Shown: positions 27,635-35,983 of the stretch, one piece after another
Numbering within the stretch: position 1 is the first letter of the stretch
Layout: every line of letters starts with the position of its first letter
NCBI RefSeq assembly: GCF_030814475.1
Contig: NZ_JAUSVF010000001.1
Location: 3,230,001-3,294,000 of the forward strand
From: Pararhizobium capsulatum DSM 1112
GTDB taxonomy: Bacteria; Pseudomonadota; Alphaproteobacteria; Rhizobiales; Rhizobiaceae
Direction: 5' to 3'
Length of the DNA stretch: 64,000 nt
Program-made: the position numbers and the translations under genes
Notes under the pieces: generated by a model
The model's input: the letters and a program-made list of their open reading frames with translations, nothing else
Databases searched by the model: none
What the model was told of the DNA's origin: nothing

Positions 27635-29055
27635 GTAATGATGCGCTGCGCCACCGCGCGTCCCGCCGTGATCGCGCCTTCGATATAGCCGGGAAAAAAC
27701 GGCGAGAGTTCCGAGCAGGCAAAGTGGATTGTCCCCGCGCCGCGCCTCAGGATATCTTCAGCGTCATAGGCCGCCATATCGAGGATGACGTCGCTATAGC
27801 CGCCGCCACTCCAGCGGTCGTCCGTCCAGTCCCGCAGGATGGTTTCCAGCGGCTTGCAGGCTTCCGGGCCAAGGGCGTCGGAAAGTCGCGAAAGCACGTT
27901 TTCAAGCACCGCAGCCTCGCTGTTTTCGGTGACGGCACCGCTTGCTCCCTCTTCTCCCCAGCGGGGAGAAGGTGCCCGAAGGGCGGATGAGGGGGCGGCT
28001 GGCTCTGAATTCGCGGCCCCCTCATCGCCTCGCATCCGCTCGGCACTTCTCCCCGCTGGGGAGAAGAGGGAATTTGCCGTTCCTTTTCCACCCCACTCAA
28101 CCGCCAGTGGCCCGCCGATGAAGACGACGAGCAGAGCATCATCACCACTGCTGATATCGCAGGCGAAAAGGCCCTTTACATCGCGCCACATCACCATGCC
28201 GCTCAGATCGTCATCCCGCCAAAAACGCCGATCATAACGGAAGCAAATCTTGATGACCGTGCCGCTCGCCCAGGCATCGAGAGCGGCCGAAACGTCAGAC
28301 GGAAGCCGCGGCGAGATCGAAATTCGCCGCGCCATCACCGGCGGCACCGCCAGAAGAACCTGTTCAGCATGGAACCTCTTGCCGCCCGCCTCGATGCTCA
28401 CGCCATCGGCCGCGACGGAAACCGCTTCCACCGGCGTAGACAGTAGCAACCGCTCTCCCAGATCGGCCGCCATCGCCTCGGCAAGCGAATGGGTGCTGCC
28501 CTCCAGATAATATTGCAGCTCCGAAACCGTCGTCTCCAACCGCCGGTCGTTGTCGATGTAATACCAGAGCGGCAATTCCTCAGCCGGCCGGCACCAGAGA
28601 CCATGGATCATTGCGCGGAAACCGGCCTTGGCATCGTCGGCCTCCGGCCGCCGGGCCAGCCAGTCCGCGACGGAAAGCCCGGCAATAACGGGATCACGCG
28701 GATCAATGGCATTGGCGCGGCCGCGCAATCCCTCCACGCCCTCGTGAAACCGAAACGCCTCGCGCTGCGGCAAGGCCGGCCGCAGAACAAGCTTTCCCTC
28801 GTCCGGTATCGACACCAGCGGCCGACCGTAGCGGCGCGCAAGCTCCATGACCGCAGGCATATCCTCGCTGATGAACTGGCCTCCGGCATCGATCCGCCGG
28901 CCATTGGCAAAATCCGCCGGCTCTACACGTCCGCCGGGACGATCACGCGCCTCGAGCACGAGAACGCGCAATCCCGCATCGATCAGCGCATGGGCGGCCG
29001 CGAGGCCGGAAAAACCGGCCCCGACAACCACAACATCGATATCGTCTGCGCTCAA
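27598..29055 (-). CDS. FAD-dependent amine oxidase carrying an in-frame RIME-like insertion
   Basis: A 485-residue flavin amine oxidase (monoamine oxidase-like). The N-terminal FAD motif is VVVVGAGFSGLAAA, followed by EARDRPGGRV; the C-terminal end has the usual HFACSELSPFFPGYIEGAITAGRAVA, which closes the FAD site. Residues about 328-371 (SLFSPAGR to RWGEEGAS) are encoded by a RIME-like repeat lying in frame between strands of the substrate domain. This segment is not part of the family, so activity is uncertain. The start overlaps the stop of the binding-protein gene by four bases. The likely role is oxidation of an amine brought in by the cluster transporter. Confidence 0.82.
   Translation of the reverse strand: MSADDIDVVVVGAGFSGLAAAHALIDAGLRVLVLEARDRPGGRVEPADFANGRRIDAGGQFISEDMPAVMELARRYGRPLVSIPDEGKLVLRPALPQREAFRFHEGVEGLRGRANAIDPRDPVIAGLSVADWLARRPEADDAKAGFRAMIHGLWCRPAEELPLWYYIDNDRRLETTVSELQYYLEGSTHSLAEAMAADLGERLLLSTPVEAVSVAADGVSIEAGGKRFHAEQVLLAVPPVMARRISISPRLPSDVSAALDAWASGTVIKICFRYDRRFWRDDDLSGMVMWRDVKGLFACDISSGDDALLVVFIGGPLAVEWGGKGTANSLFSPAGRSAERMRGDEGAANSEPAAPSSALRAPSPRWGEEGASGAVTENSEAAVLENVLSRLSDALGPEACKPLETILRDWTDDRWSGGGYSDVILDMAAYDAEDILRRGAGTIHFACSELSPFFPGYIEGAITAGRAVAQRIITQPRSATSASGS
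27946..28071. repeat. RIME-like element inserted inside the amine oxidase gene (copy 5)
   Basis: 126 bp, exactly 42 codons, from TCCCTCTTCTCCCCAGCGGG to GCTGGGGAGAAGAGGGA. It has the same architecture as copies 3, 4 and 8 but lies within a gene. It keeps the reading frame open on the minus strand. Confidence 0.85.
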
Positions 29056-30125
29056 TAGCCCGCCTTTATCTTCTCGAATTCAGCAATCATCTTCTGCCGC
29101 AATTCCGTCGGCATCGGTGACTGGAAGAGCGTGTTGCCGAGGAACTTGTCAACATCGGCATAGCCCTTGTCGGCAAGGATCGTCGGATCGACCGCCGCCA
29201 TGCCCTTGGCATTGGCATGGCCATAGCCCCAGTTTTCGACCATATAGGCGGAGATCGCGGGATCGGTGACGGCGTTCAGATAGGCATACTGCTTTTCCTC
29301 GCCGCCTTCCCCACCCTTCAGCCGCACATAGCCGCAAACCCAGGTGGACAGCCCTTCTGTCGTATCCTTCTTGATTGCAGCAGGAATGCCATCCGCTTGT
29401 AGCGTCGTCACCGTCTCGTTCCAGGCCCAGGCGAGATCGACTTCGCCGCTCGCCATCGCCTGGCTGACCTCGGTGTTGTCCGTCCAGTAAAGACGCACGT
29501 TCTTGTGCACCTCGCGCAGGAAGTCGGAGGCCGCCTTGAACTGCGCATCGGTCATCGTCGTCCAGTCCTTGACGCCGGTCGCAAGGCTTGCCAGCGCATA
29601 GGCATCATCGACATTGTCGCCGATGGAAACGCGGTCCTTGAATTTCGGATCGGCAAAGGCCTTGAGCGAGGTGATCTCCTCCGGCTTCACTGTGTCGGTG
29701 CGATAGGTCAGAACCGTGTTGCCCCACTCAAAGGGAAGCAGCCACGCGGTTCCGTCCTCGGAGGTCATCAGGCCCTTCATGCCGGCGATGCCCGGCAGGA
29801 TATCCTTCCAGGCATTCAGCTTCGACGTATCCAGGGGCTCCAGCATGCCGGCGTCGCGCCACTTGGCGACACTCTGCGAACAGGGATGAGCAAGATCGGC
29901 CTTGAAGCCGGAGCGCAGCTTCTGGAACGCCTCTTCCTCGTCGCCGAAGAAGGCGAAATCCGGCTCGACGCCGTATTTTTCCGTATAGGCGGGGTGGAAG
30001 GCCGGGTCTTCATAACCCGACCAGTCGAAGACGGTGATGTTGTCCGCCGCGAATGCCGCGCTGCTTGCAAGGGAGGCGAGCAAGGCCGCCAGAAGGGTCC
30101 GTCCGATAAGTCTCTTTGCCGTCAT
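29052..30125 (-). CDS. Polyamine-type ABC substrate-binding protein of the TetR-regulated cluster
   Basis: A 357-residue PotD-like periplasmic protein with a signal peptide in residues 1-26 (cleavage after AAFA). The mature start ITVFDWSGYEDPAF, the phrase AWLLPFEWGNTVLTYRTD and the WTDN segment are typical of polyamine or opine binders. It is encoded between the TetR gene and the amine oxidase on the minus strand, apart from its presumed permeases and ATPase (24827-27634). Ligand unknown, probably a cationic amine. Confidence 0.86.
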   Translation of the reverse strand: MTAKRLIGRTLLAALLASLASSAAFAADNITVFDWSGYEDPAFHPAYTEKYGVEPDFAFFGDEEEAFQKLRSGFKADLAHPCSQSVAKWRDAGMLEPLDTSKLNAWKDILPGIAGMKGLMTSEDGTAWLLPFEWGNTVLTYRTDTVKPEEITSLKAFADPKFKDRVSIGDNVDDAYALASLATGVKDWTTMTDAQFKAASDFLREVHKNVRLYWTDNTEVSQAMASGEVDLAWAWNETVTTLQADGIPAAIKKDTTEGLSTWVCGYVRLKGGEGGEEKQYAYLNAVTDPAISAYMVENWGYGHANAKGMAAVDPTILADKGYADVDKFLGNTLFQSPMPTELRQKMIAEFEKIKAGY

Positions 30126-30152
30126 GCCATTCTCCCTCTTTTTGTCGGGCCG

Positions 30153-30860
30153 CTATTTTTTCGGCCCCTCGTAGGTCATGTGTTTCGGGAAGGCCGAAAC
30201 CAGATGTTCGATCGCCGCCGCGTGGGCTTTCTCACGGGTCAACCCGTCACCCATCATCAGCCGCAGCCACAGGCCCTCCATCATCGCGCAAAGCGCCAGC
30301 GCCATGCCCTCCGGCTCATAGCCGTAGCCGGCCTCGGCCTTCAGGTCGGAGCAGAGGCTGACGAAGGTTTCCTGATACTTGACGTCACGCGCGCCGCAGA
30401 GCGCCTGATAGGTCGGCCGCGATTTCGCCTCGCCCCAGAAGGCGCACCAAGCCGCGAGCTTGCGCTTCGTGCAGATTTTCCGGTCAAAATCGGCCGCGAC
30501 CAGCGCCCAGAGCTTTGAAGCAGCCGCCGCATCGGCCTTCTCATAGGCCGCATTCCAGTGGGCGGCGTATTCGTCGGCCATGAACTGCAGCGTGGCGATG
30601 AGCAGGTTTTCCTTGCTCTCGAAATGGAAGTTGACGATGCCGCGCGATAGGCCGGCTCCGTCAGCGACGTCCGCAAGCGTGGTTTCAGCATAACCGCGCT
30701 TGGCGAGCGAATCGATCGTCGCTTCCACGAGCTGCTGGCGGCGGGTTTCCTTGGACGCCTTGCGTCCACGCCGATCGGCGTCGGTCGTTTCGGATGCAAC
30801 CGCACCCGTCTTCACTTTCAATGCCATCGATCTGCCCTTGAGGCCGAGACGCAGGCTCAT
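30153..30860 (-). CDS. TetR-family regulator, BetI-like
   Basis: A 235-residue repressor. The helix-turn-helix region reads TTLADVADGAGLSRGIVNFHFESKENLL, and the rest resembles the ligand-binding domain of BetI, the choline-responsive repressor. A start at 30827 (MALKVK) is also possible; both have acceptable ribosome sites. It heads the minus-strand unit TetR-SBP-amine oxidase, and operator site 3 lies 175 bp upstream, shared with the divergent oxidoreductase genes, so it is probably autoregulated. The inducer is likely a cluster substrate. Confidence 0.87.
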   Translation of the reverse strand: MSLRLGLKGRSMALKVKTGAVASETTDADRRGRKASKETRRQQLVEATIDSLAKRGYAETTLADVADGAGLSRGIVNFHFESKENLLIATLQFMADEYAAHWNAAYEKADAAAASKLWALVAADFDRKICTKRKLAAWCAFWGEAKSRPTYQALCGARDVKYQETFVSLCSDLKAEAGYGYEPEGMALALCAMMEGLWLRLMMGDGLTREKAHAAAIEHLVSAFPKHMTYEGPKK

Positions 30861-31034
30861 GAGGCCGCTCCCGCCGGTTTTTCACCGCGCAGATGAGTGG
30901 GACAATGCTCGCCGCTGTCAAGAACCTTGCGTCCCGTCTCGATCATGAAATCTCCAGCTTTTCCATCCTGCCTCGCCCTGCCGGGATGACAAGAGAAATC
31001 CTATCGCATAATCAGGCAATTGCAACATACTTGC

Positions 31035-31048
31035 TGAATGATCATTCA
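31035..31048. promoter_or_regulatory. TetR-type operator, site 3 of 3
   Basis: TGAATGATCATTCA, a perfect 14-bp palindrome between the divergent TetR gene and the FAD oxidoreductase gene, 61 bp ahead of the latter. It is the most symmetric of the three sites. Confidence 0.75.
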
Positions 31049-31108
31049 ATATATCTGGACAACATTCTGCTTTTCATGTCAGTTTTCTCGTCAACAAGGG
31101 GAGACAGC

Positions 31109-32728
31109 ATGAAAAAATACGACGTTGTCATGATCGGCGGCGGACACAACGGGCTCGTTGCGGCCTGCTATCTCCAGCGCGCCGGGCTCGATGTGATCGT
31201 GCTGGAAAAGAACGACTGGGTGGGTGGCGCCGCCACCAGCCGCGAGCTGACGCCCGGCTATCTTTATTCCAACTGTTCCTACGTCTGTTCGCTGTTCCGG
31301 CCCGAGATCATGCGCGATCTGGAATTGCCGAAACACGGGCTGCAGATCATCGCCTATGAGGGCGGCGCAGTCTTCACCCGCGACGGCGATTATCTCGCCT
31401 CCTACCGCGATCACGACAGCCACCGCCGCGAATTCGCCCGCTATTCCAAGCGTGATGCGGAAGCCTATGAGCGCTACGCCCGCGATGTCACCCGCCAGTG
31501 CCGCTTCATCCAGCCGCTACTGATGCGCACCGCGCCCGATCCTTTCGGTTTTCGCCCGCGCGATATCTCCGAACTGCTTTATCTCGGCAAGAAATTCGGC
31601 GAATTCAGCCCGCATGAGATGGCTGAGACCCTGCGCTTCTGGACCATGTCGATCTCCGACTTTCTCGACGAATATTTCGAGACCGACGTGATCAAGGCCT
31701 ATCTGGCGCTCTCCGGCATCATCGGCACCGCGCTCGGGCCGATGTCGCCCGGCACGGCCTATGTGCTGCTGCATCACTATATGGGCGAAGTGGACGGCTC
31801 TGTCGGCGCCTGGGGCTATGCACGCGGCGGCATGGGCGCGGTGACACAGGCGCTCGCCAGTTCCTTCAAGGCCTCCGGCGGCACGATCCGCACCGGGGCC
31901 GATGTGGACAAGGTGATGACGCGTGGCGGCAAAGCCTCCGGCGTCGTTCTGGTTGACGGCGAGGAAGTGCGCGGAAAACTCGTCGTCTCCAATGCCGACG
32001 TGAAACGCACCTTCCTGAAGCTGGTCGACGAGGATGCCCTGCCGGAGGATTTCGTCCACCGGGTCAAGCACTTCAAGATGCGCGGCTCCTCCGGCAAGCT
32101 CAACATTGCGCTCGACAGCCTGCCCGAGTTCCCTGCCCTGCCCGACAGTTCCTCCTGCATTCGCGGCGACATGCACTTCACGGACTCGATCGAGCGCATG
32201 GAGCGCGCCTATGACGACTGGAAGGACGGGCGCTGGTCGGCCGATCCCTTCGTCGACATGGTGATCCCGACGACGCTCGACCCGACCATGGCTTCGCCCG
32301 GAAAACATTTCATGAGCTGCTTCGTGCAATACTGTCCGCCCAAGGTCGAGGGTCGCGACTGGACGGATGCCGACCGCGACGCCTTTGCCGAAACGGTCGT
32401 CAGCCAAATCGCCGAATATTCGCCGGGCTTCCGCGACCGGATCGTGCACATGGAAGTGCGCACCCCGCGCGAGATCGAAAACGAGGTGGGCCTGACGGAG
32501 GGCAACATCTTCCAGGGCGAACTCACCTTCGACCAGCTGCTCTTCAACCGGCCGGTGCCCGGCTATGCGCAATATCGAAGCCCGATCGATGGCCTTTATA
32601 TGTGCGGCTCCTCGACCCATCCGGGAGGCGGGGTCATGGGCGCCCCCGGCCGCAACGCCGCCGCCGAAATCCTGCGCGACCTGAAACGACCCAACGAGTT
32701 GATGAGCAAAGCCCATGACGTCATTTGA
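31109..32728 (+). CDS. Phytoene desaturase-fold FAD oxidoreductase 1
   Basis: A 539-residue NAD(P)/FAD-dependent oxidoreductase. FAD binding is seen at VVMIGGGHNGLVAACYL and EKNDWVGGAATS, and the C-terminal flavin loop is GLYMCGSSTHPGGGVMGAPGRNAA. The family includes carotenoid desaturases and retinol saturases, but in catabolic clusters the substrate is usually not known. I set the start at 31109 behind AAGGGGAGAC; the frame is open to 30893, through the operator. It overlaps the next gene, a related enzyme, by 14 bases; the pair may work as a complex or in successive steps. Confidence 0.83.
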   Translation: MKKYDVVMIGGGHNGLVAACYLQRAGLDVIVLEKNDWVGGAATSRELTPGYLYSNCSYVCSLFRPEIMRDLELPKHGLQIIAYEGGAVFTRDGDYLASYRDHDSHRREFARYSKRDAEAYERYARDVTRQCRFIQPLLMRTAPDPFGFRPRDISELLYLGKKFGEFSPHEMAETLRFWTMSISDFLDEYFETDVIKAYLALSGIIGTALGPMSPGTAYVLLHHYMGEVDGSVGAWGYARGGMGAVTQALASSFKASGGTIRTGADVDKVMTRGGKASGVVLVDGEEVRGKLVVSNADVKRTFLKLVDEDALPEDFVHRVKHFKMRGSSGKLNIALDSLPEFPALPDSSSCIRGDMHFTDSIERMERAYDDWKDGRWSADPFVDMVIPTTLDPTMASPGKHFMSCFVQYCPPKVEGRDWTDADRDAFAETVVSQIAEYSPGFRDRIVHMEVRTPREIENEVGLTEGNIFQGELTFDQLLFNRPVPGYAQYRSPIDGLYMCGSSTHPGGGVMGAPGRNAAAEILRDLKRPNELMSKAHDVI

Positions 32729-34295
32729 TCCCGCCTCGAAGGCCTACGATGCCATCGTCATCGGCGCCGGCCACAACGGCCTTGCCGCCGCCGCCAAGCT
32801 CGGCGCCAGCGGCCGCAAGGTGCTGGTGCTGGAAGCCGCAAACGAACCCGGCGGCGCCACGCGCGGCCGCGAATTCGCCCCCGGCTTCCGCTCCGCCGGC
32901 CTCGCCCACCTGATCAACCGGCTCGACCCGGATGTCGCCCGCGATCTCGGCATCTCGCTTGTCGCAAAACCGGGCTCCGCCATGCCCACGGCCATCCTCG
33001 ACGGCGACAGGCAGCCGGTCGTCCTGCACGGCGCCTATGGCGAGACGATCGACGGCGTCACACCTGAAGAAGCCACCGCCTTCAACCGCATGCGCGACAA
33101 GCTGATCTTCCAGGCAGGCATTCTCAAGCGCTTCCTGCGCCGCGCGCCGCCGCAACTCGGGGCCATCGGCATGGCCGATCTCGCCAGCTTCGCCTCCGCC
33201 GGCTTCTGCCTGATCCGCAAGGGTCGCAGCGAAGGCCGCGATTTCCTGCGCATGCTGCTGATGAACGTCGCCGATGTCGCCGACGAATACCTGACCGACG
33301 ACCGGCTGAAGGCGCTCGTCGCCTTCGACGCGACGCTCGGCATCCACCTTGGCCCGCGCTCGCCGACCTCCCTGCTCGGCCTCTACTATCGCCTGACCGG
33401 CGAAGTCGCCGGTCGGACCGGCGGCCAGTTCATTCCCGAGGGCGGCATGGCTGCCGTTGCTCCTGCCTTCGTCAAGGCTGCGGAAAAGGTGGGGGTAACC
33501 ATCCGCTGCGGCACGCGCGTCGGCCGCATCCTTGCCGATCGCGGCAGGGCATCCGGCGTGGTGCTGACCGACGGCGCGGAGATCGCCGCCCCCGTCATCG
33601 TTGCCGCCGTGCATCCGCAGACGGCATTCCTCCAGCTCGTCGATCCCGCCGAAAGCAGCACCGGCTTCGTACGCTCGCTCAAGAACCTGCGCACATCCGG
33701 CAATGTCGCCAAGCTCGACCTTGCGCTGGACCGTGCACCAAATTTCCTCAACCTGCGCTCATCCGACCATTCCGGCCGGATCGTGCTTGCCCGCTCGATG
33801 GAGCATGTGGAGCGCGCCTTCAACCCGGCGAAATATGGCGAATTCTCCACCGATCCGGTGATGGAGATCGTGCTGCCGAGCCTTGCCGATGGCTCGCTCG
33901 CCCCTTCCGGCGCCTGCACCCTTTCGGCCCTTGTGCAATATGCGCCGCACAAGCTGAAAATGGGCTGGGAGGCCGGCAAGCCGCTTTTCCTGAAGATTAT
34001 CCTCGACATCCTGGAACGGCATGCACCGGGCATATCAAAGTCAATCGTTGCAGCGGAGCTCCGCACGCCCGCCGATATCGAAGCGGAATACAATCTGCCC
34101 GGCGGCCATTGGCATCACGGCGAGTTGCAGGCCGATCAACTGCTGATCAACCGGCCGACCGGTGCCGCCTCCGGCTATAAGACGCCGATCGAGGGGCTTT
34201 ATCTCGCCAGTGCCGGCGCGCATCCGGGCGGCGGAATTTCCGGCCTGCCCGGCTGGAACGCGGCACGCCACATTCTTTCGGGAGCACGGTCATGA
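32715..34295 (+). CDS. Phytoene desaturase-fold FAD oxidoreductase 2
   Basis: A 526-residue relative of the preceding protein: FAD motif AIVIGAGHNGLAAAAKL, then EAANEPGGATRG, and the C-terminal GLYLASAGAHPGGGISGLPGWNAAR. The middle parts differ clearly, so this is an old duplication. The ATG lies within the end of the upstream gene, and its own stop overlaps the GcvT-like start by four bases, making a tightly coupled three-gene unit. Confidence 0.83.
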   Translation: MTSFDPASKAYDAIVIGAGHNGLAAAAKLGASGRKVLVLEAANEPGGATRGREFAPGFRSAGLAHLINRLDPDVARDLGISLVAKPGSAMPTAILDGDRQPVVLHGAYGETIDGVTPEEATAFNRMRDKLIFQAGILKRFLRRAPPQLGAIGMADLASFASAGFCLIRKGRSEGRDFLRMLLMNVADVADEYLTDDRLKALVAFDATLGIHLGPRSPTSLLGLYYRLTGEVAGRTGGQFIPEGGMAAVAPAFVKAAEKVGVTIRCGTRVGRILADRGRASGVVLTDGAEIAAPVIVAAVHPQTAFLQLVDPAESSTGFVRSLKNLRTSGNVAKLDLALDRAPNFLNLRSSDHSGRIVLARSMEHVERAFNPAKYGEFSTDPVMEIVLPSLADGSLAPSGACTLSALVQYAPHKLKMGWEAGKPLFLKIILDILERHAPGISKSIVAAELRTPADIEAEYNLPGGHWHHGELQADQLLINRPTGAASGYKTPIEGLYLASAGAHPGGGISGLPGWNAARHILSGARS

Positions 34296-35530
34296 ATGCG
34301 ATGACATCACCTCTGAACGCAACCGACGGCCGCCGGGCCGCCCGCAGTCACATCCATACGCCACGGCTCGAAACACCGTTCCATCCACGTTTAGCCGCGC
34401 TCAGCGAAACCAGCGACTGGTACAGCTGGGCCGGCTACAAGGCGCCGCATACGCTGTTCGACGAGGAACTCGAATATTTCGCGATCCGCTCCACGTCCGC
34501 GCTCTTCGATATCTCGCCCATGGTGAAATACCGCATCGCCGGGCCGGATGCGGAACGCTATCTCAACCGCCTGACGCTGCGCGATGTACGGAAGCTCGGC
34601 ATCAACCGGGTGCACTACACCGCCTGGTGCGACGATCACGGCCATGTACTGGATGACGGCACGCTGTTCCGGCTCGGGGAAAACACGTTTCGTCTCTGCT
34701 GCCAGGAGCGGCATCTGCCGTGGCTGCTCGACAGCGCCTTCGGCTTCTCCGTTGACATCCACGAGGAAACGGAAGAAATCGCCGGACTTGCACTGCAGGG
34801 GCCAACCAGTTGCTCCACACTACTTGCTGCCGGCTTTTCCGGCGTCGAGCGGCTGAAGCCTTTCGATATCGCGAGCGTCCCGCATGAGACGGGAACGGTC
34901 ACCATCTCCCGCACCGGCTTCACCGGCGATCTCGGCTACGAGATTTTCGTGCCCCGCGCGCTGGCCCTGTCTCTTTGGGATCGGCTGTGGCAGGCGGGTC
35001 AGCCGCATGGCATCCGGGCGATCGGTTACGCCGCGCTCAACACGGCACGCATCGAGGCGGGCTTCATCGTTGCCAATACCGATTTCATCACGGCCGAAGG
35101 TGCACTCCGGGCCGACCGGGTTCGCATGCCGGATGAAGTGGGTCTCGACTGGCTCGTCGATGCCGACAAGCCCAGTTTCAACGGACGTAAAGCGATACTT
35201 GAAGCACGGCGGAATCAAACTCTGAAGCACATCCTCGTCGGCCTTGAAATCGAAGGGAATATTCCGGCCGAACACGCGCTGGTCTATCACGGAAAGAAGC
35301 GCGAAGCCGGCCTCGTGACGGCCGCGATCTGGTCGCCGACCGCCAAGCGCAACATCGCCATTGCGACGCTGGACCGCCCCTACGGCGTCAAGTTCACCGA
35401 CGATCTCTGGGTGGAAATCTATGCCCTGCGGGAGCTGCGATACCAGAAGATGATGAAGCGTGCCCGCATCGTGCCCCGCCCCTTCGTCAAGCTCGCCCGC
35501 CGCACGACGACCCCGCCGGGCAGTTTCTGA
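34292..35530 (+). CDS. Stand-alone GcvT-like aminomethyltransferase (folate-dependent demethylase)
   Basis: A 412-residue protein with the GcvT N-domain (LFDISPMVKYRIAGPDAERYLNRL, then SRTGFTGDLGYEIFVP) and the C-terminal barrel (HILVGLEIEGNIPAEHALVYH). These bind tetrahydrofolate and accept one-carbon units. No glycine-cleavage partners (GcvP, GcvH) are present, so it is more likely a demethylase or methylene acceptor for the oxidoreductases before it than part of the glycine cleavage system. Coupled by ATGA to the oxidoreductase gene. Confidence 0.84.
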   Translation: MNAMTSPLNATDGRRAARSHIHTPRLETPFHPRLAALSETSDWYSWAGYKAPHTLFDEELEYFAIRSTSALFDISPMVKYRIAGPDAERYLNRLTLRDVRKLGINRVHYTAWCDDHGHVLDDGTLFRLGENTFRLCCQERHLPWLLDSAFGFSVDIHEETEEIAGLALQGPTSCSTLLAAGFSGVERLKPFDIASVPHETGTVTISRTGFTGDLGYEIFVPRALALSLWDRLWQAGQPHGIRAIGYAALNTARIEAGFIVANTDFITAEGALRADRVRMPDEVGLDWLVDADKPSFNGRKAILEARRNQTLKHILVGLEIEGNIPAEHALVYHGKKREAGLVTAAIWSPTAKRNIAIATLDRPYGVKFTDDLWVEIYALRELRYQKMMKRARIVPRPFVKLARRTTTPPGSF

Positions 35531-35537
35531 CGCTCCC

Positions 35538-35801
35538 ATGGACGAGGGAGCACGCGAGAACTGGGCACTGATCCACACGCCCCCCGGCATCGAATGGTCC
35601 GGCCGCGCCCGCTATGCGGCGGCCATGTATTTCTTCCAGAAGGGCGAGATGGCAGCCGACGTGCTGGAGGTCTACCGCATCTGTTCGCGGCTCGATGGGG
35701 AGGATCCGCTGGATGTGCTGTGGCGATGGCGGATCGGGGCGGAGTGGGTTGAGCGGATGGAACGAGTTCGTCGCGAGATACCCCCCTCTGTCACTTCGTG
35801 A
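35538..35801 (+). CDS. 87-residue protein of unknown function downstream of the GcvT-like gene
   Basis: It starts seven bases after the GcvT-like stop. The core is acidic and aromatic: ENWALIHTPPGIEWSGRAR, a likely helix YAAAMYFFQKGEMAADVLEVYRIC (given in parts: YAAAMYFF, then QKGEMAADVLEVYRIC), and LDVLWRWRIGAEW. The last seven or so residues and the stop codon come from a palindromic repeat, so the original C-terminus may have been lost. I do not recognise the family. Position suggests an accessory subunit of the oxidoreductase/GcvT unit. Confidence 0.65.
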   Translation: MDEGARENWALIHTPPGIEWSGRARYAAAMYFFQKGEMAADVLEVYRICSRLDGEDPLDVLWRWRIGAEWVERMERVRREIPPSVTS

Positions 35802-35951
35802 CATCTCCCCCCTTAAGGGGGAGATCAGATGCGGCAACTTTTGCGCCTCACGTCACCATCGGCATTTGTGGAGATCGTTGTCTAACGCGAGAGATGCAGC
35901 TCGGCCCAATCTCCCCCTTGAGAAGGAGATTTCACGAAGTGACTGAGGGGG
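35781..35951. repeat. Inverted pair of second-family palindromes (CCCCCTCTGTCACTTCGTGA type)
   Basis: The left copy (35781-35826) reads CCCCCCTCTGTCACTTCGTG then ACATCTCCCCCCTTAAGGGGG. The right copy (35909-35951) is its diverged inverse, ATCTCCCCCTTGAGAAGGAG, then CACGAAGTGACTGAGGGGG. About 80 bp lie between. A third copy is at 58695-58739. The left copy ends the 87-residue gene. Confidence 0.75.
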
Positions 35952-35983
35952 TGCTTCCACAGAGAAGAGTTAGCGAGCGACCA

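Noticed and set aside
35781..35951. Possible CRISPR or attachment site at the inverted repeat pair
   Set aside because: Only two diverged, inverted copies, a third elsewhere, and no regular spacers or integrase.
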